This document shows positions 45,001-56,698 of a stretch of 64,000 bases of DNA, in pieces. Origin of the DNA: Hemerocallis citrina (Eukaryota; Streptophyta; Magnoliopsida; Asparagales; Asphodelaceae); the NCBI GenBank assembly GCA_017893485.1, contig CM030360.1, positions 143,972,697 to 144,036,696 on the forward strand, written 5' to 3'. Position 1 is the first letter of the stretch, and every line of letters begins with the position of its first letter. A program made the position numbers and the translations under genes. The notes below the pieces were generated by a model. It had not been told where the DNA came from, ran no database searches, and worked only from the letters and a program-made list of their open reading frames with translations.

Positions 45001-46016
45001 ACAAGTTCAGTGAGAGTAAGCATATATTCCTAGTTTTGTATGTCGATGACATAATGCTTGCCACTAATGATATAGACTTGTTGTACGAAACCAAAAGGTT
45101 TTTATCCAAGAATTTTGAGATAAAGGATCTTGGGGATGTCTCTTTTTTATTAGGAATTTAGATACACTGAGATCGTTTTCGGGGTATTCTTGGATTATCA
45201 CAAAAGGGATACATCGATAAAGTACTCAAAATGTTTGGCATGCAAGATTGCAGGCCGGGGGATACCCCTGTTGCTAAAGGAGACAAATTTAGTCTCAGGT
45301 ATCCTTGAAATTCAGGAAATGCAAAAGATGCCATATGCATCAGCTGTTGGGAGTCTCATGTATGCTCAAGTATGTTCACGTCCGGATATTGTGTACATTG
45401 TTGGGATGTTAGGCAGGTATTTAAGCAAACCTGGTATGCACTATTGAATAGCGGCCAAGAGGGTTATGAGGTATCTTCAGAGAACAAAAGATTACATGCT
45501 CACATATAGGAAATAGATCATTTGGAGGTCATAGGATATTCTGATTCTGATTTTGTTGGGTGCCAAGATAGCAGAAAGTCTACATCAGACTATATTTACC
45601 TGTTAGCTGGAGGAGCTATATCCTGAAAAAGTGTCAAATAGACACTTGTAGCTTCTTCGACTATGGCAACAGAGTATGTAGCATGCTATGAGGCATCGAA
45701 TCATGGAATATGGCTGCAGAACTTTATCACTGGGCTGCACATTTTGGAGAATGTAGAAAGACCACCCAAGTTATTTTGTGACAAGATGTCAGCAGTGATG
45801 TATTCCAACAGAAACAGAAGCTTAACAAAGTCGAAGCATATTAACATAAAGTTCCTAGTTATGAAAGAAAGAGTGCAGAGTGGACAAATATTTATAGAGT
45901 ACATTGGGGCAAACTCCATGATAGCTGATCCACTCACAAAGGGATTACCACCCAAGGTCTTTCATGAGCACACTGCTCATATGGGCGTTGTATTATTTGA
46001 GGATATCATGATTTAG
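42027..46016 (+). pseudogene. Ty1/copia gag-pol polyprotein with several stops
   Basis: Gag starts MLNGTNFKDWKGTLLI (42027) and is largely open at 42191-42691. A zinc knuckle CFFCNKPGHMKNEC follows at 42708. The protease active site is WWIDSGATTH (42840). The pre-integrase block LWHKRLGYISKGRVE lies at 43267. Integrase spans 43427-43915 with [29 protein letters not shown] and [13 protein letters not shown] spans 44560-45160 with KARLVAKGYTQ, MDVKTAFLNSDIDETIYM and the intact catalytic YVDD. RNase H ends with the usual ADPLTKGLP block. Frame breaks include stops at 42688, 42764, 43913, 44697 and 45159 and a frameshift at about 43350, so the copy is only mildly decayed. Confidence 0.92.
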
Positions 46017-46431
46017 TGGGAGTTTCCATTGTATTTTATTTGGTTTATGTTTGTCTGAGATTTTTATACATTTGGTTATTTTCTGATCAGAAATAAAGTA
46101 TTTAGTTTTCTCACTCTTTTTTCATGTTTTGATTCTGACCTCACTTAAGTTTAAAGAGAACCAGTTGAAAATAGGCATGTATATAGATCACATTGTACAA
46201 AATTTCCATGCTACACATTCACACTAGATCTATGTCATTTGATTATGTTGATATATGTGACCATTGATGAATTTAGTTACGATAAATGTAACGAAAATTG
46301 CTTTGATCCTATATTTACATGATTAATGGACGGGATTGTTTGGCTATGCTTTTGGTTATGATAGCAAAAATTTTGAGCTCATAAAGTATGTACATTTATA
46401 AGGTGTAACATATGTGGCCCAAGTGGGAGAT

Positions 46432-46981
46432 TGTTGGAAAATAATCTATGTGGACTCACATATGTGACTGAATGTATAATTATTATTCTAAATTCTAACC
46501 CAAATTAAAGTGATCTAACCAAGATTAAGTGATGGGTTAAAAGCATATGATATAAAGTGTGATATATTACGTGTGGAAACCGTAAAGTAAATTTTTAATT
46601 TTGTGATAGGCAAAATTGGAAATCACTAATTATCTATTAGGGTTGTGGTCCCCTATATATATGTATCTTCCTATTCTATCTATCATCCCATTAACAGTGA
46701 AGAAAGGAGAGACTCTCTCATAGGAATACGTATCATATAGGAAGATTCAAATCCTCTGCCCAATCTCCATCAATGGCATCAATGGCTTCAGGTTAGTGAT
46801 TCTGCTTTTATATTCTTCTTCTTTTGATTTAGCAAATGATCTATAGTAACATGATTTAGGATTTTATATTAAAGCACTTTTGTAACATGATTAAGATCTG
46901 GATCTATGGAAACATGATTTAGGTTGTTATCAATGTTTTATGCATATTGCTTAAGTGTTATATTTATATAAAATTCCATCA
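46432..46981 (+). repeat. 3' LTR of the copia element
   Basis: It is preceded by the polypurine tract AAGTGGGAGAT (46420-46430). It is collinear with the 5' LTR and of the same length (550 bp). Confidence 0.95.
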
Positions 46982-46986
46982 TGGCA

Positions 46987-47082
46987 GTCATAGATCGCTT
47001 TTAGAAATATGGCTTCATCCATCCATCAATTCCTGATATATTTTCACAAGACATTCCACAATGAAATCCTTCCTTTGTTAAC
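46987..47082 (-). pseudogene. possible SCPL exon D
   Basis: A TTTTGTAG acceptor on the minus strand (about 47083) follows the exon C donor by only 45 bases. The stretch reads WMDEAIFLKAIYDC in one frame, faintly like the SCPL segment after the GNA block (W.HAI.S...Y..I...C). The copia TSD lies at its downstream edge, and the sequence would resume at 40196-40231 (ATGCITSF). The call rests mainly on position. Confidence 0.3.
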
Positions 47083-47128
47083 TACAAAATAAAAACATTC
47101 ATGTTTGTTTTTGATAAAGTAAACTTAC

Positions 47129-47400
47129 AGCAATTCCTTGAAGGTTGATGAATGTTTGAATGCAGTTCTCATTGCTTTCAAGCATTGCCTGAGCTAGTTG
47201 AGCTACACAGTGCCCCATCATAGCCATCCCCTGGTATAAAGTTCTCTATGCTAGTACTGTGGTAATCTTTCTTGCAAATTTGTGGGGAATGTGAAGGCAT
47301 CTTCAACAGTCTTTGCATCTTCAATTTGATCAGTCTGATGTCTTATTGGAGTATGAGTACCCCACGCCTGCCAGTGATTCAAGGAAGATGATATTTGCGA
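47129..47400 (-). pseudogene. SCPL exon C (catalytic serine exon)
   Basis: The acceptor is TTCTCTCCAG and the donor GCT/GTAAGT. The exon opens ANIIFLESLAGVGYSYSNKT, nearly identical to the family consensus (ANIIFLESPAGVGFSYSN). It continues in other frames as QIEDAKTVEDAFTF and VAQLAQAMLESNE and ends CIQTFINLQGIA. Where the nucleophile motif GESYAG should be, the frame reads GDGYDG, so the catalytic serine is lost. Two or more frameshifts are needed. The upstream junction with exon B restores a valine codon in phase. Confidence 0.82.
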
Positions 47401-47524
47401 CTGGAGAGAAACAATATGAAATCTAGTCCAGTAAAAAGAAGACCAAGCAAGCTAGGAAGGATCACTTTATCTCTGAATTCTCTATAATTGAAACATGTAT
47501 ATAGATCATTAGCTGAAATTTGAC

Positions 47525-47544
47525 CCTTAGTCCATGAATGGCTA
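47525..47544 (-). pseudogene. 3' part of SCPL exon B, left of the hAT
   Basis: The minus strand reads SWTK and then a GTCAAA donor at 47523-47524. The remaining first base joins exon C to give WTKVANIIF, matching the family 'W.K.AN..FLE'. This is the downstream remainder of exon B after the hAT insertion; 47537-47544 is one copy of its TSD. Confidence 0.7.
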
Positions 47545-47570
47545 CTATGAAGCACGGATACTCTGCGGGG

Positions 47571-47735
47571 GCCGCGTACCAAGTATCCTAGACATATCGA
47601 ACACGATACACGTATCGTACGCGTCCGATACGTATCCGATACGTGTCGGAATAAATTAAAATAAAAAAATATCGGTACTCTCCCGATACGCGGGGATACG
47701 CATCCGATACGGCGGGATACACCGCCGATACGTTT
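47571..47735. repeat. subterminal CGATACG repeats of the hAT (left)
   Basis: At least seven copies of CGATAC or its inverse lie in both orientations. A matching cluster lies at 51920-52010 near the other end (ACGTATCCGCGTATCCGATA). Clustered short motifs near both ends are typical binding sites of hAT transposases. Confidence 0.75.
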
Positions 47736-49152
47736 TTTTTTTTCGTTCGGCCCGGCCCAAGCCCACCTCTCCCTTCTTCTTTATCTGTTTCTCACCCGAT
47801 CTCTCTCTCAACACTCTTCTCTCTCTCTCTTTTTCACCCCGATCGATTTCTTCTAGTTCTAAACCCTAGCCCTCTTCTCTGTCTCTCACCCCGATCCTCC
47901 TCCCTCTCTCTCACCCCGACCGAAACCCTAGCCGAAGAGACCTCTTCTTCCTCTCTCACCCCGATCGGTAATCGAAAATCGAAACCATAGCCATTGGCCC
48001 TCTCTCTCTCTCTCTCTCAAATCTCCTCTCTCTCTCTCTCTCACCTCGATCGCAGACGGTGCCCTCTTCTCTCTCTTTCACCCTGATCGGCGATCGAAAC
48101 CCTAGCCGAACCGAAATCTCCTTTCTCTCTCTCACTCTCGGATAAAGGTACTTTTCAATTTTTAATTTTTAATTATTCATTTGTTAATTGTTATTTTGGG
48201 ATTTTTGGATTAGGGATTGTCAGTTATGATAAGATTGGAATTTTTTGCCTGTTTTTAAGTAGCCCTAGATTGTCATTTGTTAGTTATGTATGTTTGGGTT
48301 ATCATACTGAGATTGATTGTGGCCTGAGATTTAAGTAGCCTAATATTGATTATGTATTTTTTTGCCTGTTTTTAAGTAGCCTGAGATTGATTGTGGCATG
48401 GAAATAATGAACTATTGTACGTAATTAGTTAATAACCACACCACAGAAGCTAGGAATTTAGAGGATTAGACTACACTACAGATTAGACATTTAGACATTT
48501 AGTAGTGTACTACAGTTTACCATGTTTGTTTCTTTCCAAAATAGAATGGATTTTCATTTTTACTTTTACTGTATGGGTTTCATTTGAATTCAGTATAAGA
48601 TGGATGGAAATTTCTCATATACATGCCACATACATGCCACATTAAGTATAAGATTTCTCACATACTAGAGTACTAGAGTGAATTCAGTATAAGATTAAGA
48701 GTGAATTCAGAGTACTAGAATGAATACTAGAGTACTAGAGTGAATTCAGTATAAGATTTCTCACATGTATGGAAATTTCTCACATACATTTGAATTCATT
48801 TGAATTCAGTATAAGATTCAGTACTAGAGTGATTCTCATTTCTCACATACATGCCACATTAAGAAAATATTACAAAAAAAATAACATTACATAATTGTCA
48901 TAAATTCAACAAATAGTATTCATGAACTCCTTGTAAGTTATCCCTGTATTGGCCTCTTTCTTTTTGTCCTGCTTGCAAGTTGCAACCTATTTAACATAGG
49001 AAAATTCGATGAGAAAAAATAGTTTAAATACTTGCATAAGATAGAAAAAATTAGTTTAACTGTATAAGTATATAAAAGTGTAAAACATAATAGCTTACAG
49101 CCTTATATTGTTCAAATAATTTTAACTATTTATTTAATTTTTCTGAAGGATC

Positions 49153-51431
49153 ATGTCAATGTCGGGAGGCAGTGGTTCTAGTGGTAGTGGGTCGAGTGCT
49201 AGTTCCACTGGTGTATTTTGTTATAGTCATGCATTGGATGAGAAAAGTCCTCCTTGGTCAAATGTTACTGTAATTTATACTAGATCAAGTGCGGGAGGAA
49301 ACAAAAAATGGAAGTGTAATTTTTGCCAAAAAGATTATTCTGGGTCCTACTCTAGGGTCAAAATACATTTATTAAAGAATGGAGGTCCGGGTATTGCATC
49401 ATGTACCAAAGTTAGAGCAGAATATCTATTAGAACTTAAAAGTTAGATAGGCAACAGGAAAATATCGCAAAGTCCCATTGCCGGGTAGTTCTTCTAGTTC
49501 TGGTATTCCTTTAATTCCTTCATTCGGGGCCTCTGGTGGTGGACTAAAGAAAAGAAAGAATCCTTTGGAGGAGCATTTTAAAACTGATCAAAGAAATCAG
49601 TTAAGGTCTGAAATTGCTAGGATGATTTACTCAGGAGGTGTTCCTTTCCACTTGGCAAGAAATCCATATTATGTTAGCTCTTACTCTTTGGCTACCAAAT
49701 TTGGTCCACTCGATGAGTTCATTCCTCCCAGGTACAATGCTTTAAGGACCACATTATTTCAACCGGAGAGATCAAACATTGAGAGATTGTTGTAGCCAAT
49801 TAAAGAGTCATGGGAACAAAAGGGGATCAGTTTGTGTAGTGATGGTTGGAGTGATCCTCAAAGAAGGCCATTGATTAATATTATGGTTGCTGGTGAGAAG
49901 GGGGTTGTTTTCTTGAAATCAACTGATACTTCGGGGGAGACTAAAGATAAAAATTACATTGCTGACAGATTGGAAGAGGGTCTTATTGAGATTGGGATGC
50001 ACAACGTTGCCCAAATTGTTACAGATAATGTAGCCAATTGTATAGCAGTAGGGTTGATTCTTGAAGGCAGGTATCCCCATATATTCTGGACTCCCTGTGT
50101 AGTGCATACATTGAATCTTGCTTTGAAGAATATATGTGCAGCTAATAATATAACGAGAAATCATACTGTTTTCAGTCGGTGTGGATGGATTACAGAAGTT
50201 TCAAATGCGGTCAACTTTGTTAAAATCTTTATTACAAGTCATCAATATAGGCTTTCAATCTTCAATAAGTATTCACCACTTAACTACTTTCTGTGGCTGA
50301 TACGAGATTTGCTTCTACCATTGTGATGTTGAAGATGATGAAGTTGCTTGAAGAAAGCCTAAGGTTTGTTGTCATTAGCCGCGACTGGAGTGATTACAGA
50401 GATGATAATCCTACAGCTGCACAAGTTGTCAAAGACACAGTCCTTAATGATTTATGGTGGGATAAGGTGGATTACATTCTGGACTTCACTAGGCCTATTT
50501 ATGATATGCTTCGATTGTGCGACACAGATAAACCAACACTTCATTTGGTTTATGATAAGTGGGACTCAATGATTGAGCGTGTAAGGGCTATCATCGATAG
50601 GCACGAACAGAAGGAACCAAGTAAGAGTTCATACTTTTATGATGTTGTTTATGATATTCTTATTGATCGATGGACGAAGAGTTGCACACCACTTCACTGC
50701 ATGGCTCATTCACTTAACCCAAGGTATATTATATATTATTACTAGTACACTCGTGTCATTTTTGTGATGACTTTGTCTGGAAGTAATTTGGTGAATTAAC
50801 TAATATGTTATTTGAAATTTTGTATAGGTATTATAGTCACGCTTGGCTCAGTGAAGGACCGAATAGGGTACCTCCACATGCAGATGTTGAAATTTCAACT
50901 GAGAGGAACAATTGCTTGAGGAGATATTTTCCTGATATCGAGGAGAGAACTCTTGTCACTAGCGAGTTCGCTAAGTTTTCAGGGAGTTTACCACCATTTG
51001 ATGCATTTGATTCCCTAGAATGTCGTGCCAGCATGGACCCTAAAGAGTGGTGGCTAATCTATGGTGCGTGCACACCAAGGCTGCAAAAACTTGCTTTGAA
51101 GCTTCTTGGACAGCTGTGTTCTTCATCTTGCTGTGAAAGAAATTGGAGTACCTACAACTTCATCCGCTCCATGAGAAGAAATAAGTTCACCCCTCAAAGG
51201 GCACAAGATTTGGTCTATATACATACAAATCGTTATCTTCTTTCAAGGAAGAGTGATACTTATCAAAGTGGAAGGTCCAAGATGTGGGACATCACTGGTG
51301 ATGAATGGGATACATTTGCCGGTGTTGGTGAACTTGAGATTGCAAATTTGTCACTTGATGAACCTGAGATTGAACGAATCCTCACCGAGGATGATGAAGG
51401 ACTTAAAGAAATTGACACATCTGCTGCATGA
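49153..51431 (+). pseudogene. hAT transposase (BED finger, DUF659, dimerisation), nearly intact
   Basis: The N terminus is Ser/Gly-rich, followed by a BED-type zinc finger (WKCNFCQKDYSGSYSRVKIH). Then come the DUF659 region with GVPFHLARNPYY and SLCSDGWSDPQRRPLINIMV, catalytic-domain landmarks IVTDNVANC and WTPCVVHTLNLALKNI, and WWLIYGACTP followed by a dimerisation part with SSCCERNWSTYNFI and RAQDLVYIHTN. A 104-base intron at 50724-50827 has clean AAG/GTATAT and TATAG/G junctions. Defects are few: a frameshift between 49440 and 49478, one TAG at 49793 where glutamine is expected, and a frameshift near 50290. It probably lost activity recently. Confidence 0.9.
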
Positions 51432-52027
51432 TGAGTCTTTTGAAAGAATCAAGAATGTTATCTAAATTGTATTTGGTTTAAGACTACCGTACTTTTATTT
51501 GAACCTTTTGGTTATGTAATATGATAATATTACTATATTAGTATTGATGTGGTAAAATTAGTATGTTTTGCTTGACATTGGTTGTTTGTATTAATTTTAA
51601 TTATTATGGTATGTTATTGTTTTTAAATTTTTCATGTTTAGAAAAATTAGATTGAATTGAATATTTTAGTTTCCTATTTATAACTAAATTTGGCTTTGCT
51701 ATCACTTTCAGGATACATTTATTGATTATTAGCTCCATAACAATTGGATAACGATGGACAATTGGACATAGTTATTCAAATATTGAAAATGACAGATAAG
51801 AAGTATCTCACTCAGGTATGTATATTTTTATTAATACAATTTTATATTGTCTATGTATAACTTAAGGAATTCAATTTTTATTTATAATATATATTATTAA
51901 TTGTTTTTTATTTATTTTATTTAAGCGTATCCTAACGTACCCGTATCCTAGTTTTTGAGAAATCGACGTATCCGCGTATCCGATACGCACCATATCAGAT
52001 ACGCGTACCCATATCCGTGCTTCATAG

Positions 52028-52132
52028 AATGGCTATTTCGCGAAAGTGTTGTCCCATCGCTATTAAATCTATAAGGTCCTTGCCCCATCATCGTTGCACG
52101 CCCCAAGGAAGAATGTGCCTCCCAATATCCTC
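52028..52132 (-). pseudogene. 5' part of SCPL exon B, right of the hAT
   Basis: The minus strand has a TGTGTAG acceptor at 52133-52134. It reads SSLGRATMMGQGPYRFNSDG and then TTLSRNSHS up to the hAT duplication. This matches the SCPL segment GCSSLG.G...E.GPF.....G..L..N...W. The 'GGPGC' just upstream is replaced by GYWEAH. Its first two bases complete the glycine codon begun in exon A, so intron phase is kept. Bases 52140-52388, behind it, are intron-like. Confidence 0.8.
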
Positions 52133-52397
52133 CTACACATGTATATTGTCCATGAATTTTTCTTTCCCATACATTTCTTTGTCTCCAGATATAATATCAC
52201 ATATACATCATAATGTAAAAATTACAAGGCAGTACAACTAGCAAACTCGATGTACAAATAAAGACATGATGATGAAAATCAACATAACGAACAAGATAAC
52301 ATGCATCATCGTAAACAAATAAATTATTTTTTAGCTTGCTTCTCAATTAACCTTCGGGATTCCCACAGTAAATATCTTAATCGACTTCGTACTCATG

Positions 52398-52700
52398 GAA
52401 TTTTTTACCAAACTATCCCACTTTTTGTAAGTATGTACCAAACTGTCCCTGTTTGAAAGTTTAATACCAAAAAGTTCATGTCGGTAACTGAGATAGCGCA
52501 CCTAGTAAAAAATCTTCGCACTATCTCCGTTAGCGTGTGTTAGGGGACACTACTTTTCCCCTCAGGTAGGGATGTGCGAAAAAAATCACCAAGTACAGAC
52601 ACGCTATCTCCGTTAGCACGTCAATTTAAACCAGGCGCGCTAACGAAGATAGCGAGTGTCGATTGGATTTTTCTTAAATCACACTCGCTGTCGCTGTCTC
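52398..52700 (+). repeat. left terminal inverted repeat of the MULE
   Basis: It pairs with 62060-62366. It contains palindromic words such as GCTATCTCCGTTAGC and GTAACTGAGATAGCGC, a conserved block GGGGACACTACTTTTCCCCT, and on its inner side a CT-rich leader. It has an extra stretch of about 60 bases near 52575-52655 absent from the right copy. The inner part is probably the transposase promoter. Confidence 0.88.
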
Positions 52701-55639
52701 GTTCTCGACATATTCTATCTCTATCTTCTCATTCTCTCCCAAATTCAAAACCTAACTCCAAAACCTTAGCATCCAAATTGGAGATCTTACTCCAAAAAAC
52801 TCTACAAAATCTTAAAGGATGTTCATCTCTCACATTCATATCTCTTCCCACTCTCAAAACCCTAAAATCATCTTCCAAAATTTCTTTGTTTGGGGATTTA
52901 TATAGCGGATTTGTTATCAATCCATTCACTATGCCGTCTTCTCGAAGCTCAAAATTGCTCAACTTTTCTGATCACTAGTTTGAAGGTATGATTTGTATAT
53001 CATTTTATCGCATATATTTTGTTTAGTAGATAATGATTATTTTTTATATAAATATGTATAGGTATGGATTACAATATTCCTATTTGGCTTTATTTTGGTG
53101 GTGAAATTATTTGTGACCGAAAAATAGGTGGTTGTTATAGTGTCGGTGATCCTGAAATAATTTGAGAACCTCGTACAATCACAATGGAAGAACTTGTTCG
53201 GAAAGTTTATGAGGTTACTGATTGGGATAGAGAACGATGGAATTTTAAAATTTTAGCATGTTATGCAGCTGGAAAAGGTGATGGTCAATATTTTATGACT
53301 GTACCCGTAGGAAACGACAACTCTCGGAAGTCCATGATTGGTAGAACACTTGATCCGAACTTTACTTGGTCTGCATTAGAGTTATATGTTCAGCAAACCG
53401 AAATTATTAATGCCCACCACATGCTAACCCTAGTTCAAGCTCCGCACGTAAAGTGCTGATACATAAGATCAGATCCAATCCAGTTCGAACATCTCATGCA
53501 ATCCCATCATCCTCACAAGAAGACACGTTTACAAATACTACAAGTCCGAATCCTACTAAATTTGAGTTGTCACGTCAACCAAGTTTGGTTAATGATTACG
53601 TTCGGAATACCAATGATTTCGAAATATTTAAAAATGCTACTGTTACTAATGATTTAGTCAATGATGAAGAAGAAGACAATGAAGTTGAAGAGGGTTTACA
53701 AAATGAAGACGAGGAAGAAGAATATGAATATGTAAATGTTAATATAAATGAGAGTAAAGATGTCGATGTCAACCTTACTGATGGATTCAATAATGTTAAT
53801 GTTCATGTTATCGAGGAGATGGCGCAAAGTGCGAGAGTAAATCATGGTCCACAAGAGTCATCCGGTTCATCTACTGTAGATGAATTCTACATTGGGCAAG
53901 AGTTTCAAAGCAAAGAATCGATCCAACATGTGGTAAAGCTATACTCCATCAACAAACATTGGGAATTTATCAGAATGAAATCTTCACCGACCATATATGC
54001 CTTTAAATATAAATTGGCTCGGAGAAAACGTTCACTTGAGAAGATGGTGCAAATTCCACCAGTTGCAAGTGAGGGTGGTTGTAACGCCCCAAATTCCAAA
54101 TAAGACCGAATTCGAAGTTCTACAGGATCTTCACACTTCACTTCGTACAATTTTACAAGGAAATTTGAACATTTTATCATACATCAGAGTCCTTTACATT
54201 TATTTACACATCGAAAGATAAAATAAAGTACAACAATGAAAATGATATATAACTTGCAACATCTTTAATATGTAATTAATCAACAGCATCATATCAACTT
54301 TATATCTTCATGAAAATCCAACTCCTGCATAATAAACTATGGGCACGTCAGTTACTTACAACTGACGAAAATGTTATACTTGGTCATCCTCTCTATGCCG
54401 TAAATATAACATCTCAATACTTTAACAAACTACAACTTGAATGCAAATAAAGTGTTAAATGTGACTACACTAAACATGAAGGTGTATGTAATGCCTTAAT
54501 GCCTAATGCAGATATTTTATAATAAGTTGACACAAATGCATACTTGTTCGGATTCTATGCATCCCATACTACATAGGTCCGAGGGCAAGTACCTACGTAC
54601 TCCACATTTAAGGGTTCGATCCCTTGCCATGAAAACTACCCAGTAATAAAGCAAGGTTTAGATCATTCCATGAGTACGGATCCCAGTCCCGGAGTCCACC
54701 GCCCGACTGTTTGTTTGACTCCTCATCGTGTGAATCATCCTACAAGTGCCTCTCTAGCCCTGGTATACGTATATACATTGGAGTACGACAAACTATCCGT
54801 TCGACTACGCATAGTCCCGAATTTAAAATAAAGGCTCGTTTCCCACGAAGCAACCACAGTCCCAGAATTCTCCGCCCTACTGGGTCTATAGTCCCGGAAT
54901 CCTCTGCCCGACTATATAGAGTGCCCCACTTACGTTTGCCCAAGTTTACTACATCTTCACTAAGTGCCTAGTTATTAAACTCAAGACATGAATAAACTAT
55001 CATACCTATAGTTAGTTTTACCCCCTACTGGACTTAATCACAAATACCAAGATAGTTCCATGGCCATATCTCAAAATATAATTCAAATCTTTTAATTCAA
55101 CAATGTCGGTACCCGAGGTCTCACTAAACTCTAGATCACAACCTTTCATGTACAAGAATCCACGGGTACTCATACCCTTCAATAATCTTGTATTAACTTA
55201 ATGTATTCATATCTTCAACTTATTCACAAAGTGATCTATGTCTTATCTTAACATTCTTCAGGATTCATTTATTCACTATCTTTCAAAAGCAATAATTCTT
55301 TTCATGAACTCATAATAGATTTTAATCTCATAAACAACTTAATCACATCAAGTATTTCTTACTCAACATAAGTATATGGTCTCATCAAGAGAAACCATAA
55401 CATGGCAAATATTTTTCTCTTCTTCTCAAAGTAAAAGTCATATACTCAAATAAACAATTTTATAGTCAAAACTCATTTTTCTATCTCAATTCCTATTTTC
55501 ATTTCTCAAAATATACATGAAAAATTCTAAAACTATTTTTAATAAATTCTAAATCACTTTATATGAATATTAGAATTTTTCCCCAATTTTTAATTGCATT
55601 AAAACACTCCTTTTGATTAAAACAAAACCCAAAAAAAAT

Positions 55640-55740
55640 GTTGAAGCCGCTGGGTTTCGAACCCAACCTCAACCGCCAGCTACAGTAAAGCGCCCAAGGC
55701 CCACTCCGCTAGACAAATAGTCCAGGTGGACTTGGCATCA
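55640..55740 (-). other. tRNA-like module in the solo LTR
   Basis: The minus strand has box-A-like TAGCGGAGTGGGC and box-B GGGTTCGAAACCC about 47 bases apart, with plausible D- and T-arm pairing. A second one at 55812-55900 has GGGTTCGAAAC and a weaker box A. Neither closes into a full cloverleaf, so both look like tRNA-derived fossils. They may retain RNA polymerase III promoter activity. Confidence 0.4.
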
Positions 55741-56690
55741 AGAAGCCAAACCGAAAACCCCATGTACCGGTCTTCGGGTTTCGGAAATTAATTAAACAAA
55801 ACAAAACAAAGTGGGTCTAACAAGTTTCGAACCCAAGACCTCCTGCACACTACAATAGCGCTCTATGATGCACTGGCTAGCCAATAAGTCCATGTGTGAT
55901 TACTGATTAGGAATCACACTATTGTAGTTTTTTTCATTCGGTTCAGTAACTAGTTTATTTCACAAAACTCAAACATATGATCGATCTAATCTTTTTTAAT
56001 AGATTGTAATTATCTCATTCATACTAAATTTACTTGAAAACAGTAATTCACGAATTTCTAAACTTATATTTTAGACATTTTATCTATATTCCAAATTATC
56101 TTCTTCTCTTTAATGAACAAGAATTGTGTTTCTTCAATTTAATCAAAATAACAATTGTTTATCTCTTACAATCAATTAAAATGATTCTATGTGTATCAAT
56201 TTAACTTTACAAAATCTTCATTTTAACACAAGGGAAAATCTTAACAATTTCTCATACAATTTTATATTTCGATGTGTAAATTAACATGCATATTGTTCAT
56301 GGCAACAATTTATTGTTTCTTTTTCTTATTCCTACTAACATGATGATAATTTGTTTCTTAATCATAACAAAATTCCTTCAATTCATGGTACACACAATAG
56401 CATGCATTTGTTCAACATTTATCTCATCAAATTTATTTATACTACTCATTTAACATACTACATGCATTTTTTACATTTATAAAGCACAAGATCACTCACC
56501 TTTTATGAAGAATTTGTAACCAAAGAATGATGGAACACAACTCTTAGCTCCTAGCTCCAACAAGCAACTCCTAGTCCATCTCCTCCTAGCAAGAGCACTC
56601 CAACAAGCAACAAGAACACTCCAACTCACTTTCTTTTTCCTCTCTCTAAATTGGTTTATTTTGGTGTGAAAAGAGAATAAAACAAGGGTG

Positions 56691-56698
56691 TATTTATA
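56691..56698 (-). promoter_or_regulatory. TATA box of the solo LTR
   Basis: The minus strand reads TATAAATA, followed within 60 bases by a purine-rich leader. It fixes the LTR orientation as minus. Confidence 0.5.

Larger units (their letters stand above)
40232..46981 (+). mobile_element. nearly complete Ty1/copia retrotransposon, 6.75 kb
   Basis: Two 550-bp LTRs start TGTTGG and end TTCCATCA. They are very similar by eye, with roughly one to two dozen differences. Flanks TAGCA (40227-40231) and TGGCA (46982-46986) form a 5-base duplication with one change. Primer site, gag, protease, integrase, RT and RNase H are all in order. It inserted in the SCPL pseudogene close to the weak exon D. Confidence 0.95.
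47545..52027 (+). mobile_element. hAT transposon with its own transposase, 4483 bp
   Basis: The ends are CTATGAAGCACGGATA and TATCCGTGCTTCATAG, perfect inverted repeats. The flanks are the exact 8-base duplication AATGGCTA (47537-47544, 52028-52035). Many CGATACG/CGTATCG words crowd the first 180 and last 110 bases, as expected for subterminal transposase-binding repeats. A CT-rich leader (47760-48150) and a region with repeated 'gagtactagagtgaattcag' (48590-48860) precede the transposase gene. It split an exon of the SCPL pseudogene. Confidence 0.96.
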
